A stretch of 15,556 bases of DNA, taken from NCBI GenBank assembly GCA_016793585.1, contig JAEUJR010000412.1:1-15556 (forward strand), written 5' to 3'. The notes beneath the pieces were generated by a model that saw only the letters and a list, made by a program, of their open reading frames with translations, was not told where the DNA came from and ran no database searches. Positions 1 through 12,277 of this stretch are shown here, piece by piece (position 1 is the first letter of the stretch; every line of letters begins with the position of its first letter). The position numbers and the translations under genes were made by a program. Origin of the DNA: Archangium sp. (GTDB taxonomy: Bacteria > Myxococcota > Myxococcia > Myxococcales > Myxococcaceae).

Positions 1-4101
<4,101 letters not shown>

Positions 4102-4105
4102 AGTC

Positions 4106-5554
<1,449 letters not shown>

Positions 5555-5559
5555 TTCGT

Positions 5560-5574
5560 GCACAACTGATGTGC
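5560..5574 (+). terminator. Weak hairpin just after gltD
   Basis: GCACA and TGTGC form a 5-bp stem around a 5-nt loop, starting 6 nt after the gltD stop. It has no T-tract and is short, so it could be chance. It may contribute to the 3' end of the gltBD transcript together with the stronger hairpin 30 nt downstream. Confidence 0.2.
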
Positions 5575-5604
5575 CTCGGGGCGTGCCGTTGAGACTGAAT
5601 TGAC

Positions 5605-5626
5605 CTCCCGCAGTTGGCGGCGGGAG
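5605..5626 (+). terminator. GC-rich hairpin in the gltD-to-GGDEF spacer, candidate terminator
   Basis: CTCCCGC (5605-5611) and GCGGGAG (5620-5626) form a perfect 7-bp stem with an 8-nt loop, 50 nt after the gltD stop. No T-tract follows, as is common in GC-rich genomes, so intrinsic termination is unproven. It could be the end of the gltBD message, or it could affect the next promoter. Confidence 0.35.
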
Positions 5627-5654
5627 CCGTCGCGCACGCGCCGAAGAAGGCCCG

Positions 5655-5660
5655 TACACT
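5655..5660 (+). promoter_or_regulatory. -10-like hexamer before the GGDEF/EAL gene
   Basis: TACACT matches the TANNNT core of a -10 element and ends 10 nt before the ATG at 5671. No Shine-Dalgarno sequence is visible before that ATG, and no good -35 was found. If used, transcription would begin within a few bases of the start codon, giving a leaderless or nearly leaderless message. Confidence 0.35.
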
Positions 5661-5670
5661 GCGCGCCGCG

Positions 5671-7965
5671 ATGTCGGTTCGTCAGCTCGGCTTTCTTCTC
5701 GATACGTTGCCCATCGCCTTCGTCGGACACGACGACGAGGGCAAAGTCACGTTGTGGAACGACGCCGCCGAACGGCTGCTGGGCTTTGGCCGTGACGAGG
5801 TGCTGGGCCAACCGTCTCCCCTGCCCGATGCATTGAGCCGGGCGCAGGTGCCGGTGACGCCCGCCGCGCTGCGCCCCACCGAGGTGAAACGCAGCGACGG
5901 CACGGCGCTCGACGTCATCACCGCGTCGATGCCCATTCCCGGCCACGAGGGCTCGGCGACGGCGATCTGGCGGCCCGAGTCGCTCACCCTCGAAGACGAG
6001 CTGAAGCTGCGCGTGATGTTCGAGCACGCGCCCGAGGGCATCGTGGTGCTCGACAGCGACGGCGTCTTGCTCGAGGCCAACCAGGCCGCGGGGCGCCTTC
6101 TCGGCGTCGACCCCCGCACCATCGCCGGCAAGCCCTTCACCGCCATCGCGCCCGAGCTGAAGCTTCCGTCTCCGCCTCGACCGGCGCAGCTGTCGGTCGA
6201 AGGCCTCACGGTGAACCGCGCCGACGCCTCGACGATCACCCTCGACGTGCTGGCGACGCCGTTCGCGCAGACGCGGTGGGTCGCCTTCCTGCGTGACGTC
6301 ACCGGCTCGGCGAAGACCCGCGCGCAGCTCGCCCTCTACGGCCGCATCTTCGACGCCAGCGCCGAGGCGATTCTCATCACCGACGCCGACAACCGCATCG
6401 TCACCGCGAACCCCGCCTTCAGCGCCATCACCGGCTACACGCTCGCCGAGGTGAAGGGTCGCAACCCGCGGCTGCTCTCGTCGGGCCGGCACGATCGCGC
6501 CTTCTACGAGCGCCTGTGGCAGACGCTGCGACGCGACGGGCACTGGCAGGGCGAGCTGTGGAACCGCCGCAAGTCGGGCGCCGTGTTTCCAGAGTGGGCG
6601 ACCTTCACCGTCATTCGCGACGAGTACGGCAACATCACCAACTACGCCGCCGTGTTCTCGGACATCAGCTCAGTGAAGCGCTCCGAGGAGCAGATCAGCT
6701 TCCTCGCGCAGCACGATCACCTCACCGGTCTGCCGAACCGAACCCTGCTCTTCGATCGGCTCTCGCAGGCGCTCGCGGTCTCGGAGCGCGATGGCACGTC
6801 GGTCGCGCTGCTGCTGGTGGACCTCGACGACTTCAAGACGGTGAACGGCTCGGTCGGGCACCACCAGGGCGACGAGACGCTGCGCGCGGTGGGCGAGCGG
6901 CTGACCGGGCTGCTGCGTCAGTCAGACACCGTCGCGCGCATGGGCGGTGACGAGTTCGCGTTGCTGATTTCGGGGCTGCCCGACGTACGCGACAGCATTC
7001 AGGTCGTGCAGAAGGTGCTGGCCGCGGTCTCGGCGCCGATGAGCATCGATGGGCAGGAGGTCGCGCTCAGCGCCAGCGTCGGGGTGGCCCTGGCGCCGCA
7101 AGACGGGTCGTCGGCGACGGCGTTGTTCCGGGCAGCCGACGCGGCGCTCTACTCCGCGCGCGCTGCAGGTCGTGGCGCGTGGCGGTACTTCACCGACGAG
7201 CTGAACCTTCGCGCGAAGGAGCGGCTGAGCCTGGTGACGGCGCTGTCGCACGCGGTCGAACGAAACGAGCTTCGCCTGCACTTCCAGCCTCAGTGGGACA
7301 TCACCGGCCGGCGGCTGCTCGGCGCCGAGGCGCTGGTTCGGTGGCAACGCGGCGACGAGCTCTGGGCGCCGGGCCGCTTCGTGCAGACGGCTGACGAGTC
7401 GGGCCTCATCACCTCGATCGGCGCCTGGGTGCTTCACGAGTCGTGTCGGCAGGCCGCGCGCTGGCGGCTGCCCATCGCGGTGAACGTCTCGGTGCGCCAG
7501 CTCGAAGCGCCTGACTTCGTCGAGATCGTCGATCGTGCGCTCCTGGCCAACGCCCTCGCGCCGTCGCTGCTCGAGCTCGAGGTCACCGAGAGCGTGGTGA
7601 TGGAGCAGAACGAGGCGTGCGTCGCCCGCCTGCGCCGCCTGCGCGATCTCGGCGTGCGCATCGCGATGGACGACTTCGGCACCGGCTACTCGTCGCTCTC
7701 GCAGCTCAAGCGGCTGCCGCTCACCCGCCTCAAGGTCGATCGCGCCTTCGTCACCGAGCTGATGACCGACGCCGCCGATCGCGCGGTGGCCGAGGCCGTG
7801 GTGACGCTCGGACACGCGCTGGGCCTGCAGGTGATCGCCGAAGGCGTCGAACAGGAGGCGCAGCGCGTCGCGCTCGAGACCATGGGCTGTGACGAGGTGC
7901 AGGGCTTTCTCTTCGGCCGGCCGGTCGAGCCGACGCGCTTCGAGCCCCTCATTCCACGACAGTGA
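5671..7965 (+). CDS. PAS-PAS-PAS-GGDEF-EAL cyclic-di-GMP signalling protein
   Basis: This 764-residue protein is predicted to make and break cyclic-di-GMP in response to a signal sensed by PAS domains. There is no convincing membrane segment or signal peptide, so it is probably cytoplasmic. PAS domains lie at about 1-105, 111-215 and 222-345; the third, with its PAC extension, is the most typical. The GGDEF domain spans about 350-515, has the signature intact at 425-429, and is preceded by a complete RxxD inhibitory site (RQSD) at the correct 5-residue distance. The EAL domain spans about 520-760 and keeps E553-A-L, the N of NVSVRQL, E of LEVTES, DDFGTGYSSL from 667, K/D of LKVDRAF and E of VIAEGVE. 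Both activities therefore look possible; which dominates cannot be read from sequence. A TTG at 5614 could extend it by 19 residues, but the PAS homology begins after the ATG. Confidence 0.93.
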   Translation: MSVRQLGFLLDTLPIAFVGHDDEGKVTLWNDAAERLLGFGRDEVLGQPSPLPDALSRAQVPVTPAALRPTEVKRSDGTALDVITASMPIPGHEGSATAIWRPESLTLEDELKLRVMFEHAPEGIVVLDSDGVLLEANQAAGRLLGVDPRTIAGKPFTAIAPELKLPSPPRPAQLSVEGLTVNRADASTITLDVLATPFAQTRWVAFLRDVTGSAKTRAQLALYGRIFDASAEAILITDADNRIVTANPAFSAITGYTLAEVKGRNPRLLSSGRHDRAFYERLWQTLRRDGHWQGELWNRRKSGAVFPEWATFTVIRDEYGNITNYAAVFSDISSVKRSEEQISFLAQHDHLTGLPNRTLLFDRLSQALAVSERDGTSVALLLVDLDDFKTVNGSVGHHQGDETLRAVGERLTGLLRQSDTVARMGGDEFALLISGLPDVRDSIQVVQKVLAAVSAPMSIDGQEVALSASVGVALAPQDGSSATALFRAADAALYSARAAGRGAWRYFTDELNLRAKERLSLVTALSHAVERNELRLHFQPQWDITGRRLLGAEALVRWQRGDELWAPGRFVQTADESGLITSIGAWVLHESCRQAARWRLPIAVNVSVRQLEAPDFVEIVDRALLANALAPSLLELEVTESVVMEQNEACVARLRRLRDLGVRIAMDDFGTGYSSLSQLKRLPLTRLKVDRAFVTELMTDAADRAVAEAVVTLGHALGLQVIAEGVEQEAQRVALETMGCDEVQGFLFGRPVEPTRFEPLIPRQ

Positions 7966-7977
7966 CCAGCGAGTCGT

Positions 7978-8310
7978 TCAGCTCAGCGGCGCGGGCTTCT
8001 CGATGGCCGCCACGTTCACCGGCTGATCAGCGAACAGGCTCAGGCTCACCAGCCGCATGGCCCGCTCGAGCGCTGCTTCGGCCTTCGCGTCACGCGTCTC
8101 GACCACCCGCCGCCCGCTCGCCGTCGTCACCACCATCGAACATCGAACGACCGGATCAGGCCGGCGCGCGTTCACCACCGGGTTCATCACCACCGCCACC
8201 GAGAGCACGCTCGTCACCGCCGCACCCAACACCTCATGCAGCCGCTGCGAGATCCACTCGCGCAACCCCTGGGGTGTCTCCATCTGACTGACCAACACCT
8301 GAACGTTCAT
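7978..8310 (-). CDS. HPF/RaiA-like ribosome-associated protein
   Basis: This 110-residue protein resembles the short, HPF/RaiA-type ribosome-associated fold: an N-terminal strand (MNVQVLV), a helix (about 14-28), strands around 34-42, 54-64 and 67-73, and a long C-terminal helix with many Ala, Arg and Glu residues (about 75-92). Proteins of this family bind the 30S subunit and stabilise inactive or hibernating ribosomes. It lacks the long C-terminal dimerisation domain of long-form HPF. The basic loop around N47-A-R-R-P-D-P resembles the variable loop before the RC-x-M strand in relatives. The ATG at 8310 has a GAGG ribosome binding site about 5 nt upstream; the frame stays open further upstream, but that part shows no protein-like sequence. 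It ends 12 nt from the convergent GGDEF/EAL gene. The family call rests on fold pattern rather than strong motifs, so it is moderate. Confidence 0.7.
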   Translation of the reverse strand: MNVQVLVSQMETPQGLREWISQRLHEVLGAAVTSVLSVAVVMNPVVNARRPDPVVRCSMVVTTASGRRVVETRDAKAEAALERAMRLVSLSLFADQPVNVAAIEKPAPLS

Positions 8311-8375
8311 GGAACCTCGGTCGTTGGAACTGAAACGGCTGGCGGCCCATTCCGGTTTGTCCCATCGCATGACCT

Positions 8376-8407
8376 GGTGATTCCGCGAGGTCGCGCGATC
8401 GATCACC
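8376..8407. promoter_or_regulatory. Inverted repeat in the divergent spacer
   Basis: GGTGAT (8376-8381) and ATCACC (8402-8407) are perfect inverted repeats. They flank a second inner dyad, CGCGA (8384-8388) and TCGCG (8391-8395). The structure lies between the HPF-like gene and the exonuclease gene, which diverge, so it could be an operator or a hairpin in the leader of the minus-strand gene. Confidence 0.3.
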
Positions 8408-8416
8408 TTCGTCGTT

Positions 8417-8431
8417 TGATCAAGAAGATCA
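8417..8431. promoter_or_regulatory. TGATC-N5-GATCA dyad upstream of the exonuclease gene
   Basis: A perfect 5-bp inverted repeat with a 5-nt centre lies 10 nt downstream of the larger dyad. GATC occurs four times within about 35 bases here (8397-8430). The compact dyad is operator-like, but no known regulator is recognised. Confidence 0.25.
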
Positions 8432-8460
8432 GAGCCTTCATGAATGTCAGCCCGGCACGC

Positions 8461-8466
8461 TAGGGT
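8461..8466 (+). promoter_or_regulatory. -10-like hexamer before the exonuclease gene
   Basis: TAGGGT ends 7 nt before the in-frame GTG at 8474, which is the spacing expected between a -10 element and a transcription start. No ribosome binding site precedes either candidate start. This supports a leaderless message beginning at the GTG rather than the ATG at 8444. Confidence 0.35.
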
Positions 8467-8473
8467 GCGCCTC

Positions 8474-10606
8474 GTGCTCAGGCTCTCCCACCTGCTGGAC
8501 CGGCATCTGTTTCTCGACATCGAGACGACCGGCCTCGACGCAGGGGCCGATGAGGTGGTCGAGCTGGGCGCGGTGCTGATCGAAGGTGGAGGCATCACCG
8601 CCGAGCACTCGTGGCTCATTCGCCCCACCCGCCCGATGCCCGCCGTGATCTCGGCGCTCACGGGCCTGACCGACGACGATCTCGAAGGCGCCGCCTCGTT
8701 CGACGAGCTGCTGCCCTCGCTCAAGCCGCTCTTCCGTGACGTGACGGTGGTGGCGCACAACGCGCTGTTCGAGCGCTCGTTTCTCAGCGGCCTGCTCGAC
8801 GACGTGCCGGTGCTGGACTCGTGCGAGCTCGCGCTGGTGCTGTTCCCCGAGCTGAAGAGTCACTCGCTCGACGCCCTGGTGCAGTGGGCCGGGCTGTCGA
8901 ATGGCGCGAGGCATCGCGCGCTCGACGACGCGAAGGACACGTGGCGGGTGGTCGAGACGCTGCTCGAGCGCGCGTGTGAGCCGTCGCGCAGAGCGCAGCT
9001 CAAGTCGTTGTCGAACCGCGTGCAGAGCAACGCGCCGCTGCAGAAGGTGCTGTCGGGCTTGTCCGATGCCGCCTTCGAGGCGCCGCCGCCCGCTCCAACC
9101 GTTCCGGCGCCCGCCGTCGACGTGGCGCTGCCGCCCGTGCTGGGAGCGTGGGCACGTACGCCCGTGGCCCTGGCGCTCGAGCTCGAAGCGCCGCAGTTCG
9201 AGCCGCTGTTGGTCGAGACCGCGAAGCGGGCGGGGCCCTCGGTGTGGCTCGTCTGTCCACACGCCCGGCTCAGACACCTGGGGCTCCCGCGGCTGCCATC
9301 GCGCAGCGCTCGCGCCTCGAGTGAACGCCTCGGCGCGCTGCTGTCGAGACGCGTGGTGCTCGACCCCGCCCTCGCAGCGTCGATGGCGTACCTCGAGAGC
9401 TGGGGCACCCGCGCCGCCGACGACGGCGCCAACGTGAGCGGCTTCTGGAGAGATCGCGTGCCCCTCTTCGACAGCATGCGCACCCTGATGAAGGCCAGGA
9501 GCGACGACGCACCGCCGCCGGGCCTGTTCGCGGGGACCCATCAAGAGGTGGCGGAGTGGCTCGAGGCGGGTGTTCGACCGTCGGCGTTGATCTGGCTCGA
9601 TGCGCCCAGCGCGGTCGAACTCGAGCGGCGTCGACTCACGGTCTCGCTCGAGCTGTCGCGGTTGTTCCGGCTGCCAGAGCTGGCCGATCTCGCCGCACCG
9701 GGAAGGCCGCTCACCTCCGGGCTGCAGGCCGTGCACACGCGCACCAGAGAGCTGGCCCAGCGGCTGGCCTCCTTCCCCGAGGCGACGAAGCTCGAGCGCA
9801 CGCCGCAGGAGCCGTGGCTGTCGCTGCGTGACGCCATCTCCGCGCTGGGTCGCGATCTCGCCTGGTGGCTGTCGGAGCTGCGCGCGAGCCCGATGACGCC
9901 CCTCGTGGAAGGCGTGCTGAACGAGGCCTCGGCGCTGGCCGAGGTGATTCCCCGGCTCACCGCTCCCGACGATCGATTCGAGTTCTTCGCGTCGGCCTCG
10001 TCGTTGTGGCTCAAGCCCGCGACCGCGATCTGCGAGGCGTCGCTGCAGGCGCTGGCGGCGACGGTGCCCTCCCTGTTCGTCTCCGACGTTCGCCGCGCGC
10101 CAGGCTGGGAGCGACGCGTGGGTGCGCCAGTCGTCGAACGTCACGGCCGCGCCGAGACCCAACGACCCTTCGCAGTGCTCGACAACCTCGGCAGCGACGA
10201 CGCGCTGGCGTCGGTCGCGCTGTCGATCGCCGGCCCGCTGACCGTGCTGAGCGGCGAGCCACTCTCGGAGTCACTCGTCGCTGCCTTCGTCGCCCGCGCC
10301 CGTACCCAAGGCCGCCGCGTGCGCCTCAACGCCTCGGGCGCCGGGCCGGACGACGTCGTGCTCAAGGAGTGGTGGGGCGCCGGCTCACCGCCAGTGACGC
10401 AGGGGGCGGTCGTGGCGCTCGGGCTGGGCGACCCGTTTGGTCTTCGCCGGCTCGCGCTTCGCGGCGTCACCGTCGAGTCGGTGCTGCTCAGGCACCCCTT
10501 TCAACCTCAGCTCTGGCAGGCCGCCCTCGATGGGCTCGCCTGGCACTCCGCTTCGCCCGCGATGATCGACGTGCGCGTTCGCGCGACCGTCACCGTCGCT
10601 GCGTGA
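8474..10606 (+). CDS. DEDDh exonuclease fused to a decayed DinG-like helicase region
   Basis: Length is 710 residues from GTG 8474, or 720 from ATG 8444; residue numbers here count from the ATG. The N-terminal domain (about 20-185) is a DnaQ-type 3'-5' exonuclease: Exo I D25-I-E27, Exo II H105-N-A-L-F-E110 (Glu where Asp is usual) and Exo III H157-R-A-L-D-D162. A Pro/Ala-rich linker follows (about 208-235). The remaining ~480 residues follow the order of a DinG helicase but lack its working parts. There is no Walker A, no Fe-S cysteine cluster, and L385-D-A-P388 sits where DEAH is expected. The end, with V-L-L-R-H-P-F-Q-P (about 10478-10504), resembles the DinG segment before motif VI, then the protein stops. 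I infer an exonuclease with a non-catalytic, perhaps DNA-binding, helicase-derived domain. The exonuclease call is firm; the DinG relation is my by-eye alignment. Confidence 0.85.
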   Translation: MLRLSHLLDRHLFLDIETTGLDAGADEVVELGAVLIEGGGITAEHSWLIRPTRPMPAVISALTGLTDDDLEGAASFDELLPSLKPLFRDVTVVAHNALFERSFLSGLLDDVPVLDSCELALVLFPELKSHSLDALVQWAGLSNGARHRALDDAKDTWRVVETLLERACEPSRRAQLKSLSNRVQSNAPLQKVLSGLSDAAFEAPPPAPTVPAPAVDVALPPVLGAWARTPVALALELEAPQFEPLLVETAKRAGPSVWLVCPHARLRHLGLPRLPSRSARASSERLGALLSRRVVLDPALAASMAYLESWGTRAADDGANVSGFWRDRVPLFDSMRTLMKARSDDAPPPGLFAGTHQEVAEWLEAGVRPSALIWLDAPSAVELERRRLTVSLELSRLFRLPELADLAAPGRPLTSGLQAVHTRTRELAQRLASFPEATKLERTPQEPWLSLRDAISALGRDLAWWLSELRASPMTPLVEGVLNEASALAEVIPRLTAPDDRFEFFASASSLWLKPATAICEASLQALAATVPSLFVSDVRRAPGWERRVGAPVVERHGRAETQRPFAVLDNLGSDDALASVALSIAGPLTVLSGEPLSESLVAAFVARARTQGRRVRLNASGAGPDDVVLKEWWGAGSPPVTQGAVVALGLGDPFGLRRLALRGVTVESVLLRHPFQPQLWQAALDGLAWHSASPAMIDVRVRATVTVAA

Positions 10607-11323
10607 TCATCGCTTCTCGAGTCTGGCGACGAGCTCGGCGCGGTGCCGCTCGAGCGCGTCCTTGTCTCCTGCGACCGCCGCTTCGACCGCCTTCAGGTCG
10701 GCCTCGGTGCGCTCGCGCAGCGCCTTCACCATCGTCGCGAACACGTCGAACACGTCTTTGAGCTCGTCGCCGGGCCGCAAGCCGTACTCGGGCGGCCGCA
10801 CGACGCCGCTGGCCACCTCGCGCCCCATGCGCTTGATGCGGAACAGCGGGCCGACGATGCGATGGGTGATGACGATCGCCACGAAGCCGATCACGAGCAC
10901 GAACAACAACAGCAACCCCACCATCACGGCGATGGTCGTCTGCTGCTGGGCCACGAGATCTTTCTGCTGCTGCACGATGGCCTGCTTCTCGGCTTCGTAC
11001 GCGGCGTCGATCTCCTTCGAGCGCACCTCGAGCTTCGTCATCAGGGCCGGGTCGTCCATGCCCTTCGTCAGCTCGTTGTTCAGCGTGCAGGTGCCGAGCT
11101 CTTTGCTCGTCTCGGCCGACTTCGAGCGCGCCTCGACCGCCTGGCTCATCTGCCGAAAGAGGTTCCCCGTCGTCGAGAAGATGAAGAACCCCAGCACGCC
11201 CGAGATCACGAGCGTGGGCACGATGAAGTAGACGGCGAACTTCAGCTGAAACCGCGCGTCCAACAGGAAGTTCTTCAGCTTCCGTTGGTAAGGCTGCGCT
11301 GGTGCTGCTGCCTGGGTAGACAT
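10607..11323 (-). CDS. Two-TM HAMP-domain membrane protein without output domain
   Basis: This 238-residue inner-membrane protein has a cytoplasmic N-terminus rich in Arg and Lys (to residue 28), TM1 at about 29-49, a mostly helical periplasmic segment at about 50-128 with Gln- and Glu-rich heptad-like sequence, TM2 at about 130-152, and a HAMP-like region at about 153-205 beginning T-H-R-I-V-G-P-L. It ends with a charged coiled-coil-like helix (206-238). There is no kinase, chemoreceptor, cyclase or phosphatase domain after HAMP, so it would have to signal through a partner. The ATG at 11323 follows a GGGGAAGAGG stretch about 12 nt upstream. It begins 23 nt after the HEAT-repeat gene, in the same operon. 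The architecture is clear; the function is unknown. Confidence 0.85.
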   Translation of the reverse strand: MSTQAAAPAQPYQRKLKNFLLDARFQLKFAVYFIVPTLVISGVLGFFIFSTTGNLFRQMSQAVEARSKSAETSKELGTCTLNNELTKGMDDPALMTKLEVRSKEIDAAYEAEKQAIVQQQKDLVAQQQTTIAVMVGLLLLFVLVIGFVAIVITHRIVGPLFRIKRMGREVASGVVRPPEYGLRPGDELKDVFDVFATMVKALRERTEADLKAVEAAVAGDKDALERHRAELVARLEKR

Positions 11324-11346
11324 GTCGTTCTTTCGCCTCTTCCCCT

Positions 11347-12066
11347 TTACGGACTCTTCCAGTTGAGGTCGCCGGCCGCGTCGTCGATGACCTTCGGTAC
11401 CATGGCCTTGATGAGTGACTCGGGTTTTCCACCCGAGGCCTTGACGTTCCAGCTGCCCTGCAGCGCCTGCTCCGGGTACGTCATGATCAACATCTCGACC
11501 TTGAGCTGCTTTTCCTTCTCGCCTGGCGCGAGCTGCATGCGCACCTGATACCCGCGGAGCGCGCGCGACTTGATCAGCGCCTGGGCCGCCTTCTTCTCTT
11601 CGCCGGCGGGCGCGAACGTGGCGCCCATGGTCGAGAGGTGTGACTTGAGCAGATCGTCGGCGAGCGTGACGAGGTTGCTGTCGAGGCCGCCCGAGATGGG
11701 CTCGATGTTCAGGTACAGCGCACCCTTCTGCAGCGCGGGCGTCGCGAGCGCCTTCTCCATCGCCGCGCGCACCGCCGCGTCCTGCTCGCCGAGCGCCGAC
11801 TTCAGACAGGTGGTGGCGGCTTCGAGGCGCAGCTCTCCGAGGGCGTTCGCAGCGGCGGCACGCACTACCGACTCGGAGTCCTTCAGCTGCCCGCACAGCG
11901 GCCCGACCGCGTCTTCGCTGCCCGTCTGCCCGAGCAGCAGCACCGTCTGCGCACGAACGCGGGGGTCTTTGGTGGTCGTCAGCTGCTTCGAGAGCAGCGT
12001 CACGCGCGGGTCTGCGCCGAGGGCCGTAGACGCGAGAAAGCCGAAGGCGACACAGAGAGACCGCAC
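11347..12066 (-). CDS. Exported HEAT-repeat protein
   Basis: This 239-residue protein starts with a signal peptide (M1-R-S, hydrophobic about 4-16, probable cleavage near A-L-G-A at 15-18), so it is likely periplasmic. Residues about 20-110 form two to three HEAT-type helical repeats, recognisable by D-P-R-V-R-A, D-S-E-S-V-V-R-A-A-A and D-A-A-V-R-A-A. These repeats usually act as protein-binding scaffolds. The C-terminal half (about 118-239) has alternating strands and matches no family I know. The GTG at 12066 is chosen because the signal peptide starts there and a TATCGT hexamer lies 9 nt upstream; the frame stays open to 12687, but that part is antisense to the next gene. It is first in a two-gene operon with the HAMP protein, so the two probably work together at the envelope. 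Confidence 0.82.
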   Translation of the reverse strand: MRSLCVAFGFLASTALGADPRVTLLSKQLTTTKDPRVRAQTVLLLGQTGSEDAVGPLCGQLKDSESVVRAAAANALGELRLEAATTCLKSALGEQDAAVRAAMEKALATPALQKGALYLNIEPISGGLDSNLVTLADDLLKSHLSTMGATFAPAGEEKKAAQALIKSRALRGYQVRMQLAPGEKEKQLKVEMLIMTYPEQALQGSWNVKASGGKPESLIKAMVPKVIDDAAGDLNWKSP

Positions 12067-12075
12067 GTGCGCGGC

Positions 12076-12081
12076 ACGATA
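12076..12081 (-). promoter_or_regulatory. -10-like hexamer for the HEAT/HAMP operon
   Basis: On the minus strand TATCGT ends 9 nt before the GTG start at 12066, with no Shine-Dalgarno between. The identical hexamer precedes the esterase gene by 10 nt. No clear -35 was found here. Confidence 0.4.
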
Positions 12082-12193
12082 GCGAGTTCGTCGAAGCGCG
12101 TGTTCCCCGAAACTGGGTGGGAGCCGACCGCACAACGTGAGTTCTGCGCGGGGCGAGCATGAGCCAACCCCCCGTTCTTGCGGCGCCCCGACG

Positions 12194-12211
12194 TCTGCAC
12201 AGGTTCTGCAC
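12194..12211. repeat. Direct repeat TCTGCAC, one helical turn apart
   Basis: TCTGCAC occurs at 12194-12200 and again at 12205-12211, 11 bases start to start. A related GTTCTGC lies at 12141-12147 and 12203-12209. The repeats lie in the 211-bp spacer between the divergent HEAT/HAMP operon and the DUF4173 gene. Such spacing suits a protein binding one face of DNA, but the repeat is short and could be chance. Nothing else definite was seen in this spacer. Confidence 0.22.
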
Positions 12212-12277
12212 GAACGTTCCTGAAGCTCGTCACGAGGGCTCACCGGTTTCCGCGCGGGGGCCTTCGACGATTCCTTC

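Noticed and set aside
5614..5670. TTG start 19 codons upstream for the GGDEF/EAL protein
   Set aside because: The added peptide is not PAS-like, the TTG lies in a hairpin loop, and there is no ribosome binding site.
7956..7977. ACGAC/GTCGT inverted repeat at the end of the GGDEF/EAL gene as a terminator
   Set aside because: The stem is only 5 bp with a 12-nt loop and no T-tract; expected by chance at this composition.
8311..8760. N-terminal extension of the HPF-like frame
   Set aside because: It would overlap the exonuclease domain of the divergent gene, and the ATG at 8310 has a ribosome binding site and a fitting first strand.
8447..10162. 571-codon minus-strand frame opposite the exonuclease
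   Set aside because: It is low-complexity Arg/Gln/Glu-rich sequence mirroring the codon bias of the plus-strand gene, whose exonuclease motifs are clear.
12212..12219. GAACGTTC palindrome, also present at 8301-8308
   Set aside because: One copy is explained by the first codons of the HPF-like gene; two copies of an 8-mer with different contexts do not make a regulatory family. It also lacks the N4 centre of a GAAC-N4-GTTC SOS-type box.
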